From positions 54,118 through 118,117 of the forward strand of contig NZ_WIXM01000010.1 in assembly GCF_010993965.1 (NCBI RefSeq): a stretch of 64,000 nucleotides of DNA, written 5' to 3'. Source of the DNA: Gracilibacillus sp. YIM 98692. GTDB taxonomy: Bacteria; Bacillota; Bacilli; Bacillales; Amphibacillaceae. How positions within the stretch are numbered: position 1 is the stretch's first letter; each line of letters begins with the position of its first letter. The notes under the pieces were generated by a model. That model worked only from the letters and a program-made list of their open reading frames with translations, was not told where the DNA came from and searched no databases. Below are positions 51,896 through 59,299 of the stretch, one piece after another. The position numbers were made by a program, and so were the translations under genes.

Positions 51896-52197
51896 ATCAA
51901 CAGCTTGGTCAGTTAATTGAAAACACATTAACAGGGAATTTAAGTCCCTTTCTTTAACAAGAAGGATAAGTACCCTTCTTTCATGAAAGAAAGTTCTTAA
52001 AGTGAAGAAGTTTTATTTATATGTGATTGATTTCCACAATTGGCCAGATTGTTGAATAAATGAAGGAATTTTTTGAAAGCAAGTCGAAGTTTTATTGGAG
52101 ATGCAACATTCAGTAAGGTGCAATGCAATTGTCTTTTGAGTCCTTGTCTGAAAGAAAACGTTAGACGAAATTGATAAAAGATCTTTGGGGAAGTGTT

Positions 52198-52611
52198 ATG
52201 TTGGAAAAGATATTAAATATTATTAATGAAATTACAACATATTTGGGTAATCAAAAGTTATTAGAACAGGATTGGTGGCAAGGTGTAGCTGGTATCACCC
52301 AAATAATAGCAGCTGTTATAACTTTGATTGCTTTTTTCTTAGCGAGAAAAACTCTTTTACAAGGAGAAAAAGCACGGCAAGAATCTGTAGCACCTGCGTG
52401 GGATATTGTAAATGAAAATTTAATTACAAATATCCACTCAGACCCTAAAAAATACTATTATATTGACGGGAAACTCAATTTGCAAAATACGGGGTTTGGC
52501 CCTGCAAGAAACTTAAATTTAAGTTTCAAAAGTTACAATGGGATTAAACCTGAAAGAATGGATATCGTTGGAATAAAAAAAATAGTAGATCAATTGATAA
52601 ACTACAATTAA
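52198..52611 (+). CDS. hypothetical single-span membrane protein
   Basis: This 137-residue protein has one clear transmembrane helix (GITQIIAAVITLIAFFLA, about residues 35-55), then a cytoplasmic or external domain with alternating hydrophobic pattern (YYIDGKLNLQNTGFGPARNL). It resembles the beginning of larger bacterial membrane proteins whose soluble part has an Ig-like fold, so it may be a truncated member. I recognise no family. The ATG at 52198 has GGGGAAG upstream. The longer TTG frame from 52171 is less likely. It lies upstream of, but is probably unrelated to, GlpP. Confidence 0.45.
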   Translation: MLEKILNIINEITTYLGNQKLLEQDWWQGVAGITQIIAAVITLIAFFLARKTLLQGEKARQESVAPAWDIVNENLITNIHSDPKKYYYIDGKLNLQNTGFGPARNLNLSFKSYNGIKPERMDIVGIKKIVDQLINYN

Positions 52612-52655
52612 TAGACGGGACATATTTTATTTTATGGTGAAAGGGATGGAAAAAG

Positions 52656-53249
52656 ATGGAATTATCGCATAAGATAGGCCAAAAACCAATGATTGCGGCT
52701 GTAAGACACCTGAGTGATGCAGAAAAGGCATTGGAAAGTGGTGTGGACAACCTATTTTTTATGGGTGGGAACGTGAAAGATTTGATCCATGTGGTTCGGG
52801 AAACTTCTGATGCGGGAAAAGGAGCTTTCATACATTTGGATCTTATTCGGGGGTTGTCTAGTACGGATAAAGAGTCGGTTGCATTTGTCGCAGAGTATAT
52901 TGGAGCGGATGGTATTATTACCCCAAAGAGTCATTTAATTAAAGAGGCAAAAAAAGTAGGGCTGTATTCCATATTACATTTTTTTGTATTAGATTCTCTT
53001 GCACTTGAAAACAGTTTAAAATTGGCGAAGACGGTTAGGCCGGATGGTATTGAAATCATGCCGGGTATTATTGATAAGGTAGTTTCTAGGTTTGCCGAGG
53101 ATTTAACGGACATTCCGGTCATCGCAAGCGGTCTGATTGAAACGAAGCAAGAGATTTCGACAATTTTGCAAGCTGGGGCTACCTCGCTCTCTGTCAGTGA
53201 TTCTAATTTGTGGTCGCTTACTTTCAATGAAGTTGTTGAATCTGATTGA
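52656..53249 (+). CDS. glpP: glycerol-3-phosphate-responsive antiterminator
   Basis: This 197-residue GlpP-family TIM-barrel-like protein is close to the 192 residues of B. subtilis GlpP. Motifs include KPMIAAVRHLSDAEKALESG, DNLFFMGGNVKDL, FIHLDLIRGLSSTDKESV, GADGIITPKSHLIKEAKK, PDGIEIMPGIIDK and DIPVIASGLIETKQEI. GlpP binds glycerol-3-phosphate and then the mRNA leader of glp genes to prevent termination. The terminator leader at 53347-53414 immediately downstream is an obvious candidate target. No glpF, glpK or glpD is in the window, so this may be a specialised second GlpP. Confidence 0.87.
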   Translation: MELSHKIGQKPMIAAVRHLSDAEKALESGVDNLFFMGGNVKDLIHVVRETSDAGKGAFIHLDLIRGLSSTDKESVAFVAEYIGADGIITPKSHLIKEAKKVGLYSILHFFVLDSLALENSLKLAKTVRPDGIEIMPGIIDKVVSRFAEDLTDIPVIASGLIETKQEISTILQAGATSLSVSDSNLWSLTFNEVVESD

Positions 53250-53346
53250 ATTAATCAGACGTCTATTGTATAATATCAATTACGAACCGATAACCGATAA
53301 AATAATTAACATAAAAATCTACTTATTTTTTTGAGCGGGTGAATGA

Positions 53347-53414
53347 GAGAAAGCTCTGATTAATAAGGGGGTAGCATTGTGCGCCCTTTTATTGGTCAGG
53401 CTTTCTCTTTTTTT
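53347..53414 (+). promoter_or_regulatory. terminator leader, probable GlpP antitermination target
   Basis: GAGAAAGC...CTGA (53347) pairs with TCAGGCTTTCTC (53396) and an inner stem AATAAGGGGG pairs with CCCTTTTATT, giving one long hairpin followed by TTTTTTTTA. It lies between glpP and the phosphatase gene, with the start codon 44 bp beyond the T-run. The geometry is that of a transcription attenuator. Confidence 0.65.
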
Positions 53415-53457
53415 ATTGTCTGAAATGAGTTTCAAAACAATAGGGTGGTGTAATTGT

Positions 53458-54321
53458 ATGGGGAAATTAGGAAATCATGGTTGTATCAATGCTCTTAAGT
53501 CAGTGGAAGCTTTTTTCTTTGACTTGGATGGTTGTATTTATCATACGAACCAGCCTGCTCCTGGTGCGAAAGAAATGTTGACATTACTGCGACAAGAAGG
53601 GAAAAAGGTTGGTTTTATTACGAACAACTCTAGACAAACTGGTGAAGAAATTACAGAAAAACTGCGAAAAATGGATTTAATGGTGTCACCAGAGGAAATT
53701 GTAACAGCTACAGAAATGACAGGTGCGTATCTCAAGGAAAAATACGGATTGTTAACGGTAAAAGTTATCGGTTCAAAAGGATTAGAACAATCGTTAGAGA
53801 GATGGGGGCATAAGGTGGTTGGTCTGAAAAATCATGTTATGGTTGATGCGATTGTGATCGGCAGGGATACTGCATTTACTTTTGATAAAATACAGTTAAT
53901 TGAGGAATTAGAAAGTAAAGGCGTAAGGATCGTCTCTACGAACCCTGACTTGTATCATCCGGGTTCCAGAGGAAACAGGGTACCAGAAACAGGTGCATTA
54001 GTTGCTGCAATTGAAGCAATTATCGGCAAAACGGTGGAGTATGTAGGAAAACCGAATCCGTATCTATTTCAATTTGCGATGGAGTTTTTCGGCACTAAGG
54101 CAGTGCACAGCGTAATGGTCGGTGACAATCTAAACACGGATATTACAGGAGCGGTTCAAGCTGGTATGAAAACCGCCTGGATTCGGGGCGCTGGCATGGA
54201 TCAAGCATTAGATGTTCGTGATAAATTTATTGCAAAACCTGACGTGATTGTTGATCAGATGGAAGAACTGTTAGCTTATTATCGGGAGTATATCATGATG
54301 GCCACGAGTGAAGGAAAGTAA
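53458..54321 (+). CDS. HAD-IIA family sugar-phosphate phosphatase (NagD/AraL-like)
   Basis: This 287-residue phosphatase of HAD subfamily IIA has motif I FFFDLDGCIYHTN (nucleophile Asp22, Asp24), motif II FITNNSR, motif III within GKTVEYVGKPNPYLF (Lys) and motif IV VMVGDNLNTDI. The C2-type cap lies in between. Relatives dephosphorylate p-nitrophenyl phosphate, glycolytic intermediates or glycerol phosphate. Because a GlpP-type leader precedes the gene, an action on glycerol-1- or 3-phosphate is attractive. I chose the ATG at 53458. The longer frame would start inside the terminator hairpin. Its RBS is weak (GGGTGGTG). Confidence 0.83.
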   Translation: MGKLGNHGCINALKSVEAFFFDLDGCIYHTNQPAPGAKEMLTLLRQEGKKVGFITNNSRQTGEEITEKLRKMDLMVSPEEIVTATEMTGAYLKEKYGLLTVKVIGSKGLEQSLERWGHKVVGLKNHVMVDAIVIGRDTAFTFDKIQLIEELESKGVRIVSTNPDLYHPGSRGNRVPETGALVAAIEAIIGKTVEYVGKPNPYLFQFAMEFFGTKAVHSVMVGDNLNTDITGAVQAGMKTAWIRGAGMDQALDVRDKFIAKPDVIVDQMEELLAYYREYIMMATSEGK

Positions 54322-54420
54322 GGTGATGTTTTTGGTTAGACCTTAGTTCCTGAAAAACCAGATTAGAAAATTAGTGGGAAAAAATTAGTATATATTTTAG
54401 AAAAGGTGAGGGGATATAGT

Positions 54421-55356
54421 ATGTCTATTCATGATAAGGAATTTTCGATTGTTATTATTCCGGATACACAAGTTTTACCGTGGAAACAGCCATCTATCTA
54501 TCAAAACTTGACGAAATGGATTAAAGATCATGCAGAAGAACTGAATTTACAAATGGTTCTCCACGTTGGTGATGTTGTGGACACTGGAGAGCGGGATGAA
54601 GCTCAGTTCAAGGTGGCGGAAAAAGCGTTTGAGGAAATATATAATACAAATATTCCGATGCTTATGGCGGTAGGGAATCACGACTATGATAATTTGCTTG
54701 CTGAAGATCGAAGTTTGAAGATGTTTAACAAATATTTTGGGTTACATCGATATGAAAACTGTCCGTGGTTCGGAGGAACATTTGAGGAAGGACAGATTGA
54801 AAACAGTTATGCGACATTGGATATTGGAGGCAGAAGTTTTCTTTTTCTATCGCTTGAGTTTGGTCCGAGGGACGACGTGCTCCGCTGGGCAGACGAGATA
54901 TTGACGAAATACAGTAATCATACCGCAATTATCATTTCCCATTGTTATATGTACATGTACGGCGAGAGAACGAAAGAGGGGGATCAGCATAATCCGAAAG
55001 ATTATCCCGGGGCTACCGGTGCTAATGATGGAGAAGATATGTGGCAGAAGTCATTTAAAAAGCATAGCAATTTACTCGCTGTTTTCTCCGGCCATCACAT
55101 TACGGAGAACGTCAGCTACAGAATGGATGTTGGCGACAATGGAAATCAAGTTTTTCAATCATTTCAAAACTGGCAATATGCGGAAAACGGTGGCGAAGGG
55201 CGTATCAGAATTTTAAAAATTCGCCCATCTGACAATGAAATGAATTTGTGTGTCTTTAACACTCATACAGGTGAATACGAGGGAAATGACGGCTATCGAG
55301 TTACCGTGCCGTTTAAAACCACCACTTCAAGACTTAGAATAATGAAAGAAGTATAA
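54421..55356 (+). CDS. calcineurin-like metallophosphoesterase
   Basis: This 311-residue cytoplasmic metallophosphoesterase has the dimetal-site motifs all visible: VIIPDTQ (position 1), HVGDVVDTGERDE, AVGNHDYDN, IISHCYMY and FSGHHITEN. No signal peptide. The ATG at 54421 has AAAGGTGAGG upstream. Following GlpP and a HAD phosphatase, a glycerophosphodiester or other glycerol-containing phosphate is a reasonable substrate guess. The family is broad and the substrate cannot be read from the motifs. Confidence 0.82.
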   Translation: MSIHDKEFSIVIIPDTQVLPWKQPSIYQNLTKWIKDHAEELNLQMVLHVGDVVDTGERDEAQFKVAEKAFEEIYNTNIPMLMAVGNHDYDNLLAEDRSLKMFNKYFGLHRYENCPWFGGTFEEGQIENSYATLDIGGRSFLFLSLEFGPRDDVLRWADEILTKYSNHTAIIISHCYMYMYGERTKEGDQHNPKDYPGATGANDGEDMWQKSFKKHSNLLAVFSGHHITENVSYRMDVGDNGNQVFQSFQNWQYAENGGEGRIRILKIRPSDNEMNLCVFNTHTGEYEGNDGYRVTVPFKTTTSRLRIMKEV

Positions 55357-55457
55357 GTGAAAAAATGGAATAGATGGGTTACAGGACACCCGTAAAGGGA
55401 GCTCTGGTAGCCCCAATGAAAAGGATCTCTCTATAGAGGAGAAAGCGTACGCGATTA

Positions 55458-55640
55458 GATTATGATGGCCGTCATATTTATAACGTAGAGGTTATGGTAA
55501 AAGCAGGGCGTAGAATACCATTCGATCAGTAGAAAAGCTATTTCAAGGGAGAAGACGAGTTCATTTGGCAGCTCAGCAGGTGTGCGTTATTCGTTAGAGA
55601 ATCCTGATGCTTATATTCAAAGTAATATTATTGGATAAAT
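55458..55640 (+). pseudogene. UGD tail and epimerase fragment, locus 2
   Basis: DYDGRHIYNVEVMVKAGRR is the C-terminal end of a UDP-glucose 6-dehydrogenase. Immediately after, VEKLFQ and VHLAAQ, then (one-base shift) AGVRYSLENPDAYIQSNIIG belong to the middle of a UDP-glucuronate 4-epimerase. The epimerase frame ends at a stop at 55637. Both genes are cut and fused. The same two families are ruined in the same order at 44469-44894. Confidence 0.8.
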
Positions 55641-55873
55641 ACTTTAATGATGAGCCGATGAAACCCGGGGGATGTGCCGGCTACTTATGCTTCGACGAAT
55701 TTATTGTATGAAGCCGGTTGGGTTTAAGCTCAAGTGGAATTAATGATACATTATCTATTCCAGTAACTGCAGGAGAACGCCTGCTGATGGTTTTCTCTGT
55801 AGAAATTACAGAGGGTATTCCAATCGCTACCACTCTTACAGGTTCTGCAAGTGCAGGAGTTTCTATTTCATAG
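55641..55873 (+). pseudogene. epimerase C-terminus fused to BclA-like C-terminal domain
   Basis: YFNDEPMKPG, then after a one-base shift DVPATYASTNLLYEAGW, is the epimerase C-terminus. At about 55727 it joins SSSGINDTLSIPVTAGERLL, continuing MVFSVEITEGIPIATTLTGS and ASAGVSIS-stop. That sequence has the pattern of the C-terminal trimerisation domain of BclA-type collagen-like exosporium proteins. No collagen repeats or start codon are present, so this is a rearranged remnant. A terminator follows. Confidence 0.7.
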
Positions 55874-55901
55874 AAATACCATTAGTATGTATAAGTTAAC
55901 G

Positions 55902-55979
55902 AAAAGGACACAATACTTCACTGCAATAATGATCTTCCACAATCGAGACGCGATTCTTTAAAGTGTCCTTTTGTTTTTG
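55902..55979 (+). terminator. terminator after the BclA-like remnant
   Basis: AAAAGGACAC pairs with GTGTCCTTTT across a 51-nt loop and is followed by TGTTTTTG. It survives from the original gene. Confidence 0.65.
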
Positions 55980-56082
55980 TAAAAAAACGTTACCGATGAC
56001 AATGCATTTATTGTTATGGGGGCATGTGACTGGCTCTTTTTGAAAACTTCTGATATCTATACTTTATCAAGTATTATAGAAC

Positions 56083-56107
56083 CAAAAAAACAACCCGGAA
56101 AGGTTGT
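56083..56107 (-). terminator. Rho-independent terminator of the 56114 gene
   Basis: On the minus strand ACAACC and GGTTGT form a short stem around TTTCCG and run into seven T residues. Confidence 0.75.
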
Positions 56108-56113
56108 CCTGTA

Positions 56114-56485
56114 TTAAGGCATTAGTTGCGCCTCAACTTTTTTATCTTTTTCTGACAGATTTCTAGATTCATATTCTTCAATATATCTCTCAATCACATT
56201 TTCAATGATAGTAGCGATTAAATCGGTGAACATTTCAACTTCTTCTGTTGAATCAGATTGACGAATAGAATCCTCCAAAAATTCAATTTGTTCCATTTCT
56301 TCTTCACTTATGAATTTTTGCATCTCAGGATTTATCCTCATCTTCTTTACCCTTTCTTTTAATTCTCTAATCCTCTCGGCGACCTCTGAATTAGTTCTAT
56401 TATATGTTTTAACAAGTTCAGAAGGATCTACACCACTTTTCATTTTCTCAAAGATATCATGATTATTCTTTTTTATTTGTTTCAA
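56114..56485 (-). CDS. hypothetical helical protein, start probably frameshifted
   Basis: This 123-residue, highly charged helical protein (HDIFEKMKSGVDPSELVKTY, SEVAERIRELKERVKKMR, EVEMFTDLIATIIENVIERY) is of unknown family. The open frame starts with an unsupported TTG at 56485. One frame away, ATG at 56508 follows GGAGAAGAG and reads MTVAKK up to a run of six A residues. One more A would join it to KERLKQIKKNN and give a natural N-terminus. A real frameshift or a homopolymer sequencing error at 56492-56497 is likely. Confidence 0.55.
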   Translation of the reverse strand: MKQIKKNNHDIFEKMKSGVDPSELVKTYNRTNSEVAERIRELKERVKKMRINPEMQKFISEEEMEQIEFLEDSIRQSDSTEEVEMFTDLIATIIENVIERYIEEYESRNLSEKDKKVEAQLMP

Positions 56486-56641
56486 CCGTTCTTTTTTGCC
56501 ACAGTCATCTCTTCTCCATACTATTCTCTTAGTTTTGGGTGACTGTCACTTACAGCGAAGAACATATAAAAATGAATATTCTATTCCATAAGTCCAAATA
56601 ATATTAGCCATGTAATACGTTGTAATGGAGGACAGAATATC

Positions 56642-56758
56642 ATGGAAACTGAAAAGGACATAAAACTAACTTCTGCAGAGCTTTCCCAACTTTGGGCTTC
56701 TTATCAAAATGATAGTGGGTCTATATGCGTTTTAAAGCATTTTTTGAAGACGAATTAG
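56642..56758 (+). pseudogene. DUF3231 N-terminal fragment
   Basis: METEKDIKLTSAELSQLWAS, then YQNDSGSICVLKHFLKTN and a stop, matches the first helix region of the DUF3231 gene that starts at 56826 (KLTAAELSQIWGTYQ). It has its own ATGGAGG-type binding site. The rest of the gene is gone, and the intact copy lies 67 bp downstream, so this is the leftover of a tandem duplicate. Confidence 0.8.
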
Positions 56759-56825
56759 CGAAGAAAAATGAAGGGAGTTTACCCAAAAAATCAACTACTT
56801 TTATAATAAAATGGAGGTCATCATA

Positions 56826-57839
56826 ATGGACACCCCACACAATAACGTTAAGTTAACAGCAGCAGAACTTTCACAGATTTGGGGAACTTATCAATATGAC
56901 ACTCTGTCGAAGTGTTTGCTTCAATATTTTTCAGCAACCGTTGAAGATCCGAATATTAAAGACATCGTCCAACACGGTTTAGAGTTGTCACAATCCCATA
57001 TTGCAAAACTTACTGCCTTCTTTCATAATGAAAATTGTCCTGTTCCTCAAGGCTTTACCGACGCTGATGTCAATGTCGGTGCTCCGCAATTATATTCAGA
57101 CAGTTATATATTATACTTCATGCATCAATTGGGGAAGTTGGGAATTAATGCGTTTAGTGTGGCTGTTGCTTTATCAGCAAGATCGGATATTCATGCTTAC
57201 TTTTCAAACTGCCTTTCTGAATTTACCAATCTTCATAAAATGGCGACAGATCTATTATTAAATAAAGGGCTTTATATCCGTCCACCACACTTACCAACAC
57301 CAGAAAAAGTGGAATTTGTGAATAAGCAAAGTTTCCTGACTGGATGGTTCGGTAATCGAAGACCGCTAGTTTCATTAGAAATTACGAATCTGTATGAAAA
57401 TATTCAGCGAAATGCCTTAGGTGTACCGACCCTTATAGGGTTTAGCCAAGTAGCCAGTTCAAAAAAGGTGAGGCAATATATGGTGAGAGGGAAAGAAATC
57501 GCGGCAAAACACGTTGAAATATTTGGATCCATTTTACGTGAAGATGACTTACCTGTTCCAATGTCATGGGATATGGAGGTTACAGATTCAACTGTTTCGC
57601 CGTTTTCAGACAAACTGATGATGTTCCTAACAACTGGATTGATTTCAATTGGAATGGGTTATTATGGAACAAGTATGGCGACAACCATGAGGCGTGACAT
57701 CCAGGCCCATTATAGCCGGCTAACTTCGGAAATCGGGAAATATGCCGAGGATGGAGCTAATATTATGATTGATAACGGCTGGATGGAGTACCCACCGCAA
57801 GCTCCTGACCGAGATAAGTTAGCAAAACATAAGGAGTAA
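56826..57839 (+). CDS. DUF3231 family protein, copy 3
   Basis: This 337-residue DUF3231 protein has two ferritin-like helical halves: KLTAAELSQIWGTYQYDTLS in the first and PLVSLEITNLYENIQRNALG, PFSDKLMMFLTTGLISIGMG in the second. It ends ANIMIDNGWMEYPPQAPDRD. It is closest to the copy at 43210. The ATG at 56826 lies after GGAGG. The ATG 15 bp upstream overlaps that site. A possible SigA promoter (TTTACC, TAATAAAAT) lies just before. Spore-related by family. No enzymatic role known. Confidence 0.85.
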   Translation: MDTPHNNVKLTAAELSQIWGTYQYDTLSKCLLQYFSATVEDPNIKDIVQHGLELSQSHIAKLTAFFHNENCPVPQGFTDADVNVGAPQLYSDSYILYFMHQLGKLGINAFSVAVALSARSDIHAYFSNCLSEFTNLHKMATDLLLNKGLYIRPPHLPTPEKVEFVNKQSFLTGWFGNRRPLVSLEITNLYENIQRNALGVPTLIGFSQVASSKKVRQYMVRGKEIAAKHVEIFGSILREDDLPVPMSWDMEVTDSTVSPFSDKLMMFLTTGLISIGMGYYGTSMATTMRRDIQAHYSRLTSEIGKYAEDGANIMIDNGWMEYPPQAPDRDKLAKHKE

Positions 57840-57902
57840 AAACATCAAGAATGAAAAAATTGCTATGGAGCATTGCCTTACCCAGGATTACAAAAAAGAT
57901 GT

Positions 57903-57989
57903 TCCGCAAACAAGGCGCTTTACTTGAATAAGCTATATAATCAAAAAGACACCTTCCATATACAACAATTGTATGTGGAAGGTCTTTTT
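57903..57989 (+). repeat. dispersed repeat with built-in terminator, copy 2
   Basis: Copy of the element at 35043. The hairpin here (ACCTTCCATATACA with TGTATGTGGAAGGT and CTTTTT) has a shorter loop, and terminates the DUF3231 gene. Confidence 0.85.
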
Positions 57990-57993
57990 GTAC

Positions 57994-58110
57994 CGTATAG
58001 GAAAGTAAGGAAGCAATCTCGACGTAGTGGACCATTTTAGGAAGATAGATAAGCGCAACTACGTCTCTAACTTCGCCAAAGGCTCGTCAATCGCCGAGTT
58101 TTCTTTATAC
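57994..58110. repeat. dispersed GACGTAGT repeat, copy 2
   Basis: Copy of 47791-47921, joined directly to the end of the terminator repeat at 57989, so two unrelated dispersed elements are stacked here. Confidence 0.75.
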
Positions 58111-58212
58111 TATCAGAAAGTATAAAATTCATTCGCAATATCCATATACTACGCAATAACTTTAGCATGACTTTCTACCATACTTCCGAAGCTGAGTGCA
58201 AATAATCGCTTC

Positions 58213-58326
58213 GGCAAGATACTTCGCTTTTCACGGGCACGGCCTTAGCCTCCTCAGAAAGCAAAAGTCGCTTTCTTGCGGGGTCTGCGGCTCGCGCTGT
58301 TCCCGTTGGAGTCTACGTATCTTGCC
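58213..58326. repeat. GC-rich long-hairpin intergenic element
   Basis: Exact arms GGCAAGATAC (58213) and GTATCTTGCC (58317) enclose a GC-rich core with CGGGCACGGCC and GTTCCCGTTGGAGTC. It is much richer in GC than its surroundings. A smaller hairpin (CCGAAGC with GCTTCGG) precedes it. Elements with this wording are familiar intergenic repeats of Bacillaceae, from general knowledge. No transposase is present. The remaining gap to 58740 has no convincing gene. Confidence 0.6.
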
Positions 58327-58739
58327 TCCGCTTTGTGTGGTGTTCTGATGGAAGAAAGAGCACAAAAGAAATGAATTCCGCGCCTATTCTCCTGAAAGGT
58401 AGAACCTCTTAATTAGCGAAGTATTCTGCCGGAGCGAATGATAGCACACATCTTAAATTAGAATGGAAGGTAGCTGCATCAAGACAAATTTTCACTAGTT
58501 CGCAGTTTTGTTCTAATGCGAATTAGTTCGGATAAAGCTGATAGTACCGGCGGGTTTTGCCCGGTTCTCTTATGTGACTATTATTTACAGATTTCACAGA
58601 AGCAGAAGCTATTAAAATATTTACGAATATATAGATTATCATGCTATATTAATAAAGGTTTAATATTTTTAATGTTTCCTGTTAACTCGAAATCAACTAA
58701 CATTCAGCAAATCCTTTTTATTAAAAAAATCAATTTTTC

Positions 58740-58768
58740 CGTAACTTTTCCATGATACAGTTGTCTGT
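58740..58768 (+). promoter_or_regulatory. ECF-type promoter before the sigma/anti-sigma pair
   Basis: CGTAAC (58740) and GTCTGT (58763), 17 bp apart, resemble the extracytoplasmic-function pattern (TGWAAC-N16/17-CGWC). It lies 34 bp before the sigma gene and suggests autoregulation. Confidence 0.5.
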
Positions 58769-58801
58769 ATGTATAGAATGAAAAAGAGGTGAGAGAAAAA
58801 A

Positions 58802-59299
58802 ATGGCAGATCCGTTAGAAAAATTATTTATAAAGTACAAGGATTCGGTCTATCGCTTCTTTTTCCGTTCGACGATGAATGCTCATAAGGCAGAGGAGTTG
58901 ACGCAGGATACGTTTTTGCAAGCATTTAAAGGAATTGGACAATTTCGCGGCGACAGCAGCTTGAAGACATGGCTATTTACGATTGCTCGGAATATATATT
59001 TAAATGACGTAAAGAAAAAAAGTAATCAGCTAGAGCATCAGGTGGATCACACCGAGATGGATTGGCCTGATGCTCACAATCACTATGAAGCAGTCCACGA
59101 ACAGCAATTGATTCAACGTGTGCTAAGTCAGCTGAAAGAAGAAGAGCGAACTTATATACTTTTAAGAGATTTTCAAGATTTCACCTACTCAGAAATAGCA
59201 AGCATTTTGAATCAAAATGAAGGAAAAGTGAAGATTGGTATATATCGGGCAAGGAAGAAATTCAAACGCCTATATCAATCACAAGAGGAGGGAATTTAA
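58802..59299 (+). CDS. ECF RNA polymerase sigma factor
   Basis: This 165-residue group-4 sigma factor has region 2 (about 10-80; HKAEELTQDTFLQAFKGIGQ, SLKTWLFTIARNIYLND) and region 4 (about 105-160; FQDFTYSEIASILNQNEGKV, the helix-turn-helix). It is similar in size to SigX/SigV/SigW-type proteins. I do not assign a specific one. RBS AAGAGGTGAGAGAAAA. Its stop overlaps the start of the anti-sigma gene by one base, the usual arrangement for an ECF pair. Confidence 0.9.
   Translation: MADPLEKLFIKYKDSVYRFFFRSTMNAHKAEELTQDTFLQAFKGIGQFRGDSSLKTWLFTIARNIYLNDVKKKSNQLEHQVDHTEMDWPDAHNHYEAVHEQQLIQRVLSQLKEEERTYILLRDFQDFTYSEIASILNQNEGKVKIGIYRARKKFKRLYQSQEEGI

Noticed and set aside
55690..55730. The shared TTATTGTATGAAGC segment as part of the BclA-like gene
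   Set aside because: It encodes LLYEA(V)GF, the conserved C-terminal segment of UDP-glucuronate epimerases. The BclA-like sequence begins only after it.
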